Assembly (NCBI GenBank): GCA_964522165.1
Contig: CAZFVV010000012.1
Coordinates: forward strand, 1-64,000
From: JABWBP01 sp964522165
Lineage (GTDB): Bacteria; Calditrichota; Calditrichia; RBG-13-44-9; J075
Length of the DNA stretch: 64,000 bases
Direction: 5' to 3'
A model generated the notes under the pieces. The model did no database searches. It saw only the letters and a list, made by a program, of their open reading frames with translations, and had not been told where the DNA came from. A program made the position numbers and the translations under genes. Below are positions 34,791 through 42,442 of this stretch, piece after piece (positions within the stretch are counted from its first letter, which is position 1; each line of letters begins with the position of its first letter).

Positions 34791-36110
34791 ATGCCCCAAC
34801 TCCAACAAAAACTCACCCGCTTCGATCTCACCCTGATCGCCATCGGTTCCACCATCGGTTCCGGGATTTTCCTTACTCCCTCGGGAATCGCGCAAAAACT
34901 TCCCGCGGTAGAACTGATTCTGCTGGTGTGGCTGATCGGGGGATTGCTGGCCCTCTCCGGCGGATTAACCTTCGCGGAATTGGGCGCGATGATGCCCCGC
35001 GCCGGGGGCGTGTACGTTTTCCTCAACCAGGCCTATGGCGGTCTGGCGGGATTTCTCTACGGCTGGGCCTACTTCTTAGTGGTAAACACCGGGGCGCTGG
35101 CGGCGCTGAGCATCGCCTTTGCTACCTATTTGGGCTTTTTTGTGCCCCTCTCGCCGCCGGAAATCAAGTTAGTCGCTATCGCGGGGCTGCTGATTTTAAC
35201 CGCGATCAACTATTTTGGGGTGAAACCGGGGGGGATTTTTGCGGATATTTTTACCCTTCTGAAAGTCTTCGGGATTATCGGCATCATTGCCGCGGGGTTT
35301 TTTCTCGGCTCAATGGATTCCCTATCTGCCGCAGCGCCATTGCAAATGCCCCCGACCCTCGGCGGCGCCCTGGCCGCGGCCATGGTCGGGGTGCTGTGGT
35401 CCTACGGGGGCTGGCAGCACGCCACTTATATGGCCGGGGAAGCGAAAGAGCCGAAACGCAGCATTCCCTTCGCCCTGGTGCTGGGAACGCTGCTGGTCTC
35501 GATCCTCTACATCCTCACCAATATTGCCTACCTGCTGCTGCTCCCCCTCGACGCCATCGCCGGCTCGGAGCGGGTGGCTGCCGACGCCATACAAGGCGCG
35601 GTGGGGCCGGCAGGCGCTACCCTGGTCTCCCTGGCGATCTTTATCTCCGTATTCGGCACCGCGGGCATCTATACCATGACCGCGCCGCGAATTTACTACG
35701 CCATGGCCCGCGACGGGGTCTTCTTCAAAAAGATAGCGGAAATTCACCCCAAATACAAAGTACCCGCCTTCGCCATCCTCTCCCAAACCGCCTGGGCGAT
35801 ACTGCTGATCCTCAGCGGCACTTTTTACGAGCTGATCACTTACGTGGCCTTCACGGACTGGATTTTCTTCGCCCTGGCGGGGGCCAGCGTTTTTCTATTC
35901 CGCAAACGCAATCCGCAGGCGGAGCGGCCTTACAAAACCTTAGGATACCCCCTGACCCCGCTCTTTTTCGTGGCCGTCTCCACCTGGTTCGTGCTCAATA
36001 CCCTGGCAGGCGCGCCGGCGCAGGCCCTGGCGGGGTTGGGATTTTTGGCCTTAGGCGTGCCGGTGTACTATCTCTGGAAGAAAGCGGGGAAGGGGGCAGA
36101 GTGGGGGTAA
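34791..36110 (+). CDS. APC-superfamily amino acid permease
   Basis: A 439-residue inner-membrane permease with about 12 hydrophobic helices. The first helix carries LIAIGSTIGSGIFLTPSG, the substrate and sodium-site motif of APC transporters; AFATYLGFF, WSYGGWQHATYMAGEAKEPKRSIP (the conserved loop in helix 6-7) and APRIYYAMARDGVFFKKIAEIHPKYKVP follow. It resembles the LAT/serine-threonine exchanger group. Likely imports or exchanges amino acids, fitting the peptidases upstream. A 465-residue frame on the same strand (34724-36121) is out of frame with this and lacks membrane character. No ribosome-binding site is visible because a repeat array abuts the start. Confidence 0.9.
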   Translation: MPQLQQKLTRFDLTLIAIGSTIGSGIFLTPSGIAQKLPAVELILLVWLIGGLLALSGGLTFAELGAMMPRAGGVYVFLNQAYGGLAGFLYGWAYFLVVNTGALAALSIAFATYLGFFVPLSPPEIKLVAIAGLLILTAINYFGVKPGGIFADIFTLLKVFGIIGIIAAGFFLGSMDSLSAAAPLQMPPTLGGALAAAMVGVLWSYGGWQHATYMAGEAKEPKRSIPFALVLGTLLVSILYILTNIAYLLLLPLDAIAGSERVAADAIQGAVGPAGATLVSLAIFISVFGTAGIYTMTAPRIYYAMARDGVFFKKIAEIHPKYKVPAFAILSQTAWAILLILSGTFYELITYVAFTDWIFFALAGASVFLFRKRNPQAERPYKTLGYPLTPLFFVAVSTWFVLNTLAGAPAQALAGLGFLALGVPVYYLWKKAGKGAEWG

Positions 36111-36151
36111 TGGATGATTGAGGTGCTGGATTAATGGATTGGTGGATTTAT
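36109..36151. repeat. TGGATTRR array downstream of the permease
   Basis: AATGGATGATTGAGGTGC, TGGATTAATGGATTGG and TGGATTTATGG. Complementary in word type to the array at 34733-34790, so the permease gene is bracketed by inverted arrays. The first A bases are in the permease stop codon. Confidence 0.7.
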
Positions 36152-36209
36152 GGCGTCTGATTCCCTGGCCACTGCCCATTGCGTCAGGGCGGTCGCCTTG
36201 CGCCAGCAA

Positions 36210-36234
36210 AAGAATGTCCTTCCTTGACATTCTT
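36210..36234. repeat. Hairpin AAGAATGTC / GACATTCTT
   Basis: A 9-bp perfect stem with a 7-nt loop about 75 bp upstream of the sigma factor start. It could be the end of the permease transcript or a leader structure; there is no T tract. Confidence 0.5.
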
Positions 36235-36308
36235 GCCTCTAAAAGCTACATTCAACTGCCTTTAATGCGTTAGCATTCCATAGTTTTAAACTTTCGGTAG
36301 CCCTGTTT

Positions 36309-36911
36309 ATGAAACCGATCGATACCTTCACGGAAGACGCCAAATTGGTGCAGCAAATCAAGGTAGGCGACCCGGCGGCGGAGACGCGCCTGTTCGAGAA
36401 GTATCACGAACAGGTTTTCTATTTTGTATCCCGCAAAGTAAAACCTCGCCAGGAGCGAGAAGACATTGCCAGTATCACCCTCACCGCGGTCATTTTAGCC
36501 GCGCAAGAGGGCCGCATCAACAATCCCCGCGCCTTGTCACTATTTGTTTATCGAATTGCTCTGGAAAAGATCGACAGCTACGGTCAGGGAGTGCATCGCG
36601 GCAAAGGCAGGGTCTTTGGGGAGAATATGGATGAGAGCGAAGTAAAAAATGCCCACCAGGCCGATCCGGATGGCTCTTCCCCGGCCGTTCAAGCGGAGGA
36701 GGTTCGCCTGCTGAAGCAAGCCTGTAAAAACCTGGATGAACAAGAACGGCAAATTGTATTTTTGTATTATTGCCGGCAGTGGCGCTACCGGGAGATTGCG
36801 GAATTTCTCAGTTTTTCATATCCGGAGCCTAAAACCGCGGAGCAGGTGCGGCAGAACGCCAAACGGCTCCGTGAGAAACTGCATCAACATTTCCGGGAGG
36901 ATTTTCAGTAG
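36309..36911 (+). CDS. ECF-type RNA polymerase sigma factor
   Basis: A 200-residue sigma-70 family protein. Region 2 is seen in residues about 10-80 (DAKLVQQIKVGDPAAETRLFEKYHEQVFYFVSRKV, EDIASITLTAVI) and region 4 in about 135-195 (LKQACKNLDEQERQIVFLYYCRQWRYREIAEFLSF, VRQNAKRLREKL). Region 3 is absent, as in ECF factors. A small two-zinc-finger protein follows 60 bp later and is its likely anti-sigma partner. The helix-turn-helix has an insertion (SYPEPKTAEQ) before the recognition helix. The promoters it serves are unknown. Confidence 0.88.
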   Translation: MKPIDTFTEDAKLVQQIKVGDPAAETRLFEKYHEQVFYFVSRKVKPRQEREDIASITLTAVILAAQEGRINNPRALSLFVYRIALEKIDSYGQGVHRGKGRVFGENMDESEVKNAHQADPDGSSPAVQAEEVRLLKQACKNLDEQERQIVFLYYCRQWRYREIAEFLSFSYPEPKTAEQVRQNAKRLREKLHQHFREDFQ

Positions 36912-36971
36912 GAGACCCGCCCACCGCGTAAAAGAGCGCAACCTGATCCGGGCGTAAAAACGGTTCGAGAG

Positions 36972-37310
36972 ATGACCCATCAAGAAGTCGAAGAGAAGAA
37001 ATTGCTCCTGCGCCACGTGCAGGGCGAGCTGACCGAAGCGGAGGAAGAGCGCTTCGTAGATCACTACACCTACTGCCGTTCCTGTTATGAGCAGGTACAC
37101 CATCACATCAGCGAGAACAACCTGATCGAAGAGTACCTGTATGGCAGGCTTCCGGCAGGGGAGCAGGTCTTTTTTGAAAAGCATTATTTAGGCTGCGAGG
37201 TCTGTTTTAAGGAGTTGAAGCGAAGCGAGATGTTTCTGCTTGCCCTCAAAGAAGCGCTTCGCCAAAATGGTTCGGAGCCGGAAGCCGAAGCTCACCCCTC
37301 TTCTGACTGA
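36972..37310 (+). CDS. Soluble zinc-finger anti-sigma-like protein with tandem HxxxCxxC domains
   Basis: A 112-residue protein with two copies of an anti-sigma zinc-binding domain: GELTEAEEERFVDHYTYCRSC (His31, Cys35, Cys38) and GRLPAGEQVFFEKHYLGCEVC (His71, Cys75, Cys78). The copies are spaced exactly 40 residues apart, so an internal duplication is clear. No transmembrane helix is present, so this would be a cytosolic ZAS-type regulator, perhaps redox or zinc sensing, rather than a membrane anti-sigma factor cut by proteases. It follows the ECF gene directly on the same strand. Function inferred from domain and position. Confidence 0.8.
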   Translation: MTHQEVEEKKLLLRHVQGELTEAEEERFVDHYTYCRSCYEQVHHHISENNLIEEYLYGRLPAGEQVFFEKHYLGCEVCFKELKRSEMFLLALKEALRQNGSEPEAEAHPSSD

Positions 37311-37473
37311 TCCCTTTAACCACCGGCGATATTTCCTGCAAAACTCTCCCTCCCCCCAGATTATTTCTCATTCACATTTGACTTTGAACAACCGGCAGTT
37401 TATTTTCTGCTACTATTTATTGGTTGTTTCAAGGATCTGTAAATTACAGGCTTTAACATAAAGATATGACCCG

Positions 37474-40266
37474 ATGGATAAATTCTCTTATCTGAGCAAC
37501 GCCCACCCGGATTTTATCGAATCCCTTTACAACGATTATAAAGCCAACCCGGAATCGGTGGACGAGGGCTGGCGAAAATTTTTCGAGGGATTCGAGTTCG
37601 CCCGCGCTTACGACGGCGCACTGCCCGAGCCAGCGACGGCAGAAACCGGCCTGCAGGATCGCCGCAAGGAAGTGAACGTTCTGAACCTGATCAACGCTTA
37701 CCGCATGCGCGGGCACTTTTTCACCAAAACCAACCCGGTGCGGGAACGCCGCAAATATTCCCCCACTCTGGACCTTGAGAACTTCGGATTGTCGGAGAGC
37801 GATCTCGACACGGTTTTCGAAGCCGGGGCGGATATCGGCCTCGGCGCCGCGCCGCTGCGACAGATCATCGAGCACCTTCAGCAGACCTATTGCCGCTCCA
37901 TCGGCGCGGAGTACATGTTCATCCGCTTTCCGGAGCGGGTGAAATGGCTGCAGCAGCGCATGGAGTCCACCCGCAACACCCCCAATTTCTCCCTGGAAGA
38001 GAAGCGCCATTTGCTCGACAAGCTCAACCAGGCAGTAGTATTCGAAAATTTTCTCCATACCAAGTACGTGGGGCAGAAACGGTTTTCCCTCTCCGGCGGG
38101 GAAACCCTCATACCGGCGCTGGATGCCATCGTCGAGAAAGGCGCTGCCATGGGGGTGCAGGAATTTGTTCTGGGAATGGCGCACCGCGGGCGGCTGAACG
38201 TGCTGACCAACATCCTCCGCAAATCCTACCAGGATATTTTTGCAGAATTCGAGGGCAAGGAATACGAAGACGCGGTCTTCGAAGGCGACGTCAAATATCA
38301 CATCGGCTACTCCAGCGACGTCTATACCACCAAAGGCCACAAAGTGCACTTGAACCTGATGCCCAACCCCTCGCACCTCGAAGCGGTTGACCCGATCGTC
38401 GAGGGCGCGGTGCGGGCAAAAATCGACCGGCGTTACAACGGGGATTTCAAGCAGATCGTGCCCATCCTCATCCACGGCGACGCCGCCATTGCCGGGCAGG
38501 GGGTGGTCTATGAAGTGGTGCAAATGTCGCTCCTGAAAGGCTACAAAACCGGGGGAACCATCCACCTGGTCACCAATAACCAGATCGGGTTTACCACCAA
38601 TTACCTGGACGGGCGCTCCAGCATTTACTGCACCGACGTGGCCAAAATTACCCACTCCCCGGTGTTCCACGTAAACGCGGATGACGTGGAAGCGGTGGTA
38701 TTTGCCACGTTGATGGCCCTGGAATACCGCCAGACCTTCCACACCGACGTTTTCATCGACTTTTTGGGATACCGCAAATACGGGCACAACGAGGCCGATG
38801 AGCCGCGTTTTACCCAACCCCGGCTCTACAAAGCGATTGCCGCCCACCCCAATGCCCGAGAAATCTACTACGACCGGTTGGTGGAAAGCGGCGCCGTGGA
38901 AAAGGGCCTCGCCAAAGAAATGGAAAAAGAATTTCAGCAACTGCTCCAATACCGCCTGAACGAAGCCAAAACCCTCAAAACCTTCGAGCCGATTTCTACT
39001 TTCGAGAGCGCCTGGAGCGGCTTTCGCAAGCCGGCGGATGAAGACTTCCTGGCCTCGCCGCAGACCGGGGTTCCCGAAAAGGAGCTGCTGGCCATTGGGA
39101 AAAAGCTCTTCGCCATTCCCGCAGATTTCAAAGTATTTTCTAAAATCCGCAAGCTGTATGAAGAGTGGGGAAAACGCTTGAAAGAAAAGGACCGGCTGGA
39201 TTGGGCCATGGCGGAAGCGCTGGCCTACGGCAGCTTACTCAGCGAAGGCACCCCGGTTCGCTTGAGCGGGCAGGATTCCGCTCGGGGCACCTTTTCCCAT
39301 CGCCACGCGGTGCTGGCGGATGAAGAAAAGGAGGGAGAATACGTTCCCCTGAACCACCTCAGCGATGGCCAGGCGCGCTTCCAGGTGTACAACTCCCCGT
39401 TATCGGAATACGCGGTGATGGGATTCGAATTCGGCTATTCCCTGGCCCATCCTCAATGTTTGACGATCTGGGAAGCGCAGTTCGGGGATTTTGCCAACGG
39501 GGCGCAGATCGTGATCGACCAGTTCATCAGCAGCTCGGCGGCCAAGTGGAACCGTTTTTCCGGGCTGGCGCTCTACCTGCCGCACGGCCACGAAGGACAG
39601 GGGCCGGAGCACTCCTCCGCGCGCATCGAAAGATTCTTGAGCCTCTGCGACCAGCATAATATGATCGTGGCAAATTGCACCACCCCGGCCAATCTCTTCC
39701 ACCTCCTGCGCCGGCAGGTGAAGTACCCCTTCCGCGTTCCCCTGGTACTCTTTACCCCCAAAAGCCTGCTGCGCCATCCCCTCTGCGCCAGCCCGCTGGG
39801 GGATTTTACCAGCGGAACCCGGTTCAAAGAGGTTCTTGATGATCCCTACGCCGTCACGGAAAAGGTGAAAAGAGTGCTGCTCTGTTCCGGCAAGATTTAT
39901 TACGACCTCCTGGAGCGCCAGCAGGAAGACAGGCGCGACGACGTGGCGATTGTGCGGGTGGAGCAGCTCTACCCCCTTCCGCTTCTCCAGTTCTTGAAAA
40001 TCATCCGGAAGTACAAAAATGCGGAGCGTTACTGCTGGGTGCAGGAAGAGCCGGAGAACATGGGACCGTGGCCCTTTTTCCGCCGGAAATTCAAACTGGT
40101 TCGTACCACCCTGGTATCGCGAGCCGAACAGGCTTCGCCGGCCACGGGGTTCTATAAAAATCACCTGAAAGAGCAGCAAGAGATCGTTAACCGGGCATTT
40201 GGCGCAGAGGCCGGTCTATCCGGGAAGGTCATTTCCAAAGAATATGATATGGAGTCGGCTGAATAA
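37474..40266 (+). CDS. sucA: 2-oxoglutarate dehydrogenase E1 component
   Basis: A 930-residue thiamine-diphosphate enzyme that decarboxylates 2-oxoglutarate in the TCA cycle and passes the succinyl group to lipoylated E2. The length matches E. coli SucA (933). Seen: the N-terminal SNAHPDFIESLYNDYKANPESV helix that binds E2, FVLGMAHRGRLNVL, the ThDP/Mg motif from GDAAIAGQG to TNNQIGFTTN, HVNADDVEAV, and the C-terminal half with RGTFSHRHAVL, LSEYAVMGFEFGYS, LPHGHEGQGPEHSSARIERFL and EEPENMGPW. The E2 gene follows 94 bp downstream, with a small palindrome between. No E3 gene is near. Cytosolic. Confidence 0.96.
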   Translation: MDKFSYLSNAHPDFIESLYNDYKANPESVDEGWRKFFEGFEFARAYDGALPEPATAETGLQDRRKEVNVLNLINAYRMRGHFFTKTNPVRERRKYSPTLDLENFGLSESDLDTVFEAGADIGLGAAPLRQIIEHLQQTYCRSIGAEYMFIRFPERVKWLQQRMESTRNTPNFSLEEKRHLLDKLNQAVVFENFLHTKYVGQKRFSLSGGETLIPALDAIVEKGAAMGVQEFVLGMAHRGRLNVLTNILRKSYQDIFAEFEGKEYEDAVFEGDVKYHIGYSSDVYTTKGHKVHLNLMPNPSHLEAVDPIVEGAVRAKIDRRYNGDFKQIVPILIHGDAAIAGQGVVYEVVQMSLLKGYKTGGTIHLVTNNQIGFTTNYLDGRSSIYCTDVAKITHSPVFHVNADDVEAVVFATLMALEYRQTFHTDVFIDFLGYRKYGHNEADEPRFTQPRLYKAIAAHPNAREIYYDRLVESGAVEKGLAKEMEKEFQQLLQYRLNEAKTLKTFEPISTFESAWSGFRKPADEDFLASPQTGVPEKELLAIGKKLFAIPADFKVFSKIRKLYEEWGKRLKEKDRLDWAMAEALAYGSLLSEGTPVRLSGQDSARGTFSHRHAVLADEEKEGEYVPLNHLSDGQARFQVYNSPLSEYAVMGFEFGYSLAHPQCLTIWEAQFGDFANGAQIVIDQFISSSAAKWNRFSGLALYLPHGHEGQGPEHSSARIERFLSLCDQHNMIVANCTTPANLFHLLRRQVKYPFRVPLVLFTPKSLLRHPLCASPLGDFTSGTRFKEVLDDPYAVTEKVKRVLLCSGKIYYDLLERQQEDRRDDVAIVRVEQLYPLPLLQFLKIIRKYKNAERYCWVQEEPENMGPWPFFRRKFKLVRTTLVSRAEQASPATGFYKNHLKEQQEIVNRAFGAEAGLSGKVISKEYDMESAE

Positions 40267-40286
40267 AATGAACGCCGGTGGTGACA

Positions 40287-40312
40287 GGAGTGTCAAACTT
40301 TAGTTTGACATT
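40287..40312. repeat. Palindromic element GGAG-TGTCAAAC-TTTA-GTTTGACA
   Basis: Same layout as the elements at 2689, 2851 and 5910 (GGAGT, stem, TTYA loop, stem) with different stem bases that still pair perfectly (40291-40310). Placed between sucA and sucB, it would form a hairpin in their shared transcript. Confidence 0.7.
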
Positions 40313-40360
40313 GGCGCTCCGGCTTGCATCGCATTAAACCAGTTGCGAAAAGGGAAATAA

Positions 40361-41677
40361 ATGAAATTTGAAGTTAAAATACCCTCGGTAGGAGAATCCA
40401 TCAGCGAAGTGGTGCTGGCCCGCTGGCTAAAACACGACGGCGACGCGGTGGAGGTTGACGACCTTCTGTGTGAGATCGAATCCGATAAAGCCTCTTTTGA
40501 AATCCCCGCCGAACACGCCGGGGTGATCAAAACAATTGCCAAAGAGGGCGACGCCATCCAGGTAGGGGCAATCATCGCCCACATCGACGGGGACGGCGTT
40601 GCGCAGGCGGCCGGGAAGGCGAAAACGGCGGGGACGGCCGCAACGCCTCCTCCCGTTCCCGCCAGGGAAACCGCCAAACCTGCCGCCGCGCCGGTAGAGC
40701 AATCGGATGCCCCGGCAACCGCCAGGGACGGCCGGAAAGAGGAGAAAATCAAGATTTCCCCCGTGGCGGCCAACATTCTAATTGAAGCGGGCCTCGCCGC
40801 GGAAGAGGTGGCCGGAAGCGGTCCCGGGGGAAGAATCACCAAAGAGGACGCCCTCAAAGCGGCGCAGCAGACCCCGGCGCGAACGAAAGAAGTTGCGGCT
40901 CCCCCGGCGCCGCGGGAAACCGCCCCCGCTGCCGCGCCCGGCCCGGCGGCTCAAGCGGCGCCAGCAGGCTCTCCCGACCGGCCGGAACGGCGGGAACGGC
41001 TCTCGCAGTTGCGAAAAACCCTGGCCAAACGCTTAGTGGCGGCGAAAAACGAAACCGCCATGTTGACCACTTTCAATGAGATCGACATGTCCGCGATTAT
41101 GGCGCTGCGGGCTAAATACAAGGAAAAATTCAAGGAAAAGCATGAGGTCGGGCTGGGCTTCATGTCCTTTTTTACCCGGGCGGTGTGCCTCGCGTTGAAA
41201 GAATGGCCGGCGGTGAACGCCATGATCGACGGGGATTTCGTGGTGTACCACGACTATTGCGACGTCTCCATTGCAGTGTCCTCCCCGCGCGGCCTGGTGG
41301 TTCCGGTCATCCGCAACGCCGACTCCCTCACCCTGGCGGAAATCGAGCGTAAAGTAGAAGAACTGGCTACCAAAGCGCGTGAAAATAAGCTGACCATCGA
41401 AGAAATGACCGGGGGAACCTTTACCATCTCCAACGGGGGGGTATTCGGCTCGCTGATGTCCACCCCGATCATCAACCCGCCCCAGACCGCGGTATTGGGA
41501 ATGCACAAAATCGAGGAGCGCCCGGTGGTGGTGGGCGGCCAAATTGTGGTTCGCCCGATGATGTACCTGGCCATGTCCTACGACCATCGCATTATCGACG
41601 GCCGGGAATCGGTCAGCTTCGTAGTCCGGCTCAAAGAATTACTGGAAGACCCGGCGAGGATGCTCATCGGGGTATGA
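40361..41677 (+). CDS. sucB: 2-oxoglutarate dehydrogenase E2 (dihydrolipoyl succinyltransferase)
   Basis: A 438-residue E2. Lipoyl domain 1-78 with Lys43 in EIESDKASFEIPA; a long Ala/Pro linker; a peripheral-subunit-binding domain about 128-165 (SPVAANILIEAGLAAEEVAGSGPGGRITKED); a second Ala/Pro linker; and the catalytic domain ending AMSYDHRIIDGRESVSF, with His and Asp of the DHRxxDG active site. The ETAMLTTFNEIDMSAIM block is typical of SucB rather than pyruvate E2. AAAGGGA precedes the ATG. Works with the adjacent sucA product in the TCA cycle. Confidence 0.95.
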   Translation: MKFEVKIPSVGESISEVVLARWLKHDGDAVEVDDLLCEIESDKASFEIPAEHAGVIKTIAKEGDAIQVGAIIAHIDGDGVAQAAGKAKTAGTAATPPPVPARETAKPAAAPVEQSDAPATARDGRKEEKIKISPVAANILIEAGLAAEEVAGSGPGGRITKEDALKAAQQTPARTKEVAAPPAPRETAPAAAPGPAAQAAPAGSPDRPERRERLSQLRKTLAKRLVAAKNETAMLTTFNEIDMSAIMALRAKYKEKFKEKHEVGLGFMSFFTRAVCLALKEWPAVNAMIDGDFVVYHDYCDVSIAVSSPRGLVVPVIRNADSLTLAEIERKVEELATKARENKLTIEEMTGGTFTISNGGVFGSLMSTPIINPPQTAVLGMHKIEERPVVVGGQIVVRPMMYLAMSYDHRIIDGRESVSFVVRLKELLEDPARMLIGV

Positions 41678-41720
41678 GGGGAAGGATAAAGGGAAAAGGA
41701 TAAAGGTAAAAGGTATAGGG
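41678..41720. repeat. GGATAAAG/GGTAAAAG array
   Basis: GGGGAAGGATAAAGGG, AAAAGGATAAAGG and TAAAAGGTATAGGG repeat from one base after the sucB stop codon. Purine-only run of about 7-bp words, similar in class to the GGGTATA arrays at 52072 and 52257. Confidence 0.6.
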
Positions 41721-41840
41721 ATTTCTGATGGGGTGTTTCTACTCTTAAATTAGTATCCCTGAAGGGGTAAGACGCATCGCCAAAATCAGCGGAGACATTG
41801 CGAAAAACCGGAAAACCTTAATCAATTTCAGGAGATTGCC

Positions 41841-42131
41841 ATGACCTACATTATCACCGAACCGTGCGTGGGGGTTTGCGATAGCGCCTGTGTGGACGTC
41901 TGCCCGGTGGATTGTATTTACCCGGCGGAAGGATTTACCCTCAGCGAAGAAGACAAAAAGAAAATGATCGACATTCGCGAAATGCTCTACATCCACCCGG
42001 AAGAGTGCATCGACTGCGGCGCCTGCGAGCCGGAATGCCCGGTAGAGGCGATTTTCCCGGAAGATGAAGTGCCGGATAAGTGGAAAGATTATATCGACAA
42101 AAACTATAAGCGTTTCGGGGTCAGCCGGTAG
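41841..42131 (+). CDS. fdxA: FdxA-type bacterial ferredoxin
   Basis: A 96-residue iron-sulfur protein. TEPCVGVCDSACVDVCPVDCIYPAEGF followed by YIHPEECIDCGACEPECPVEAIFPED is the FdxA pattern, normally one 3Fe-4S (or 4Fe-4S) and one 4Fe-4S cluster. The extra Cys13 completes a CxxxC spacing that could allow a second full 4Fe-4S cluster; many FdxA proteins have another residue there. AGGAG lies upstream of the ATG. Sits after sucAB but separated by an array, so co-transcription is uncertain. Cytosolic electron carrier. Confidence 0.9.
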   Translation: MTYIITEPCVGVCDSACVDVCPVDCIYPAEGFTLSEEDKKKMIDIREMLYIHPEECIDCGACEPECPVEAIFPEDEVPDKWKDYIDKNYKRFGVSR

Positions 42132-42190
42132 GTTTTGGGGTGTTAAGGTGTTATAGTTTTATAGTGTTTTGGTGTTTTGGTGTTTTAATG
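42132..42190. repeat. GTGTTTTGG-type array, sense arm
   Basis: GGTTTTGGGGTGTTAAGG, TGTTATAGTTTTATAG and TGTTTTGG repeated, directly after the ferredoxin stop codon. The complementary arm is at 42379-42429. Confidence 0.7.
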
Positions 42191-42242
42191 CCAATTCAGG
42201 GTTGGAAGCACGGTATAGGACTTATCGTAAAATCGGTTTATG

Positions 42243-42298
42243 ACATCCCCCCTGTCCCCCCTTCTGGCAAAAGCCAGAAGGGGGGACAGGGGGGATGT
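42243..42298. repeat. Perfect 26-bp inverted repeat with AAAA loop
   Basis: 42243-42268 and 42273-42298 are exact reverse complements separated by AAAA. The arms hold two C6/G6 runs (ACATCCCCCCTGTCCCCCC and complement). Centred between the two arms of the GTGTTTT array pair, giving nested symmetry. Confidence 0.9.
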
Positions 42299-42378
42299 TA
42301 AGCAACGCTGCGCCTCCGAATCCAATCATACATTTCAACCCTTAATTTGCATTTTTAGTGTTTGTCAACGCTTATAAT

Positions 42379-42429
42379 ACTCTGACACTTGAACACGATA
42401 ACACCTTAACACTATAACACTCGAATACC
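42379..42429. repeat. CTATAACAC-type array, antisense arm
   Basis: ACTCTGACACTTGAACACG, ATAACACCTTAACACT and ATAACACTCGAATACC are the complement class of 42132-42190. Ends about 14 bp before the YheT-like start codon. Confidence 0.65.
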
Positions 42430-42442
42430 ACGCAACTAAAAT

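Larger units (their letters stand above)
42132..42442. other. 311-bp intergenic region made mostly of repeats
   Basis: No gene. It consists of a GTGTTTTGG sense array (42132-42190), a perfect 26-bp inverted repeat (42243-42298) and a CTATAACAC antisense array (42379-42429). No ribosome-binding site is visible before the next start codon. Confidence 0.7.

Noticed and set aside
34724..36121. 465-residue open frame on the + strand over the permease
   Set aside because: It is longer than the permease frame but begins by translating a repeat array, has no membrane helices or recognisable domain, and the overlapping frame is a clear APC permease.
37453..38949. 498-residue antisense frame across sucA
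   Set aside because: Low-complexity His/Val/Gly-rich antisense product of a GC-rich gene; sucA itself is unambiguous.
42132..42429. Possible CRISPR array
   Set aside because: Repeat units are about 7-11 bp, irregular and without unique spacers; no cas gene is present.
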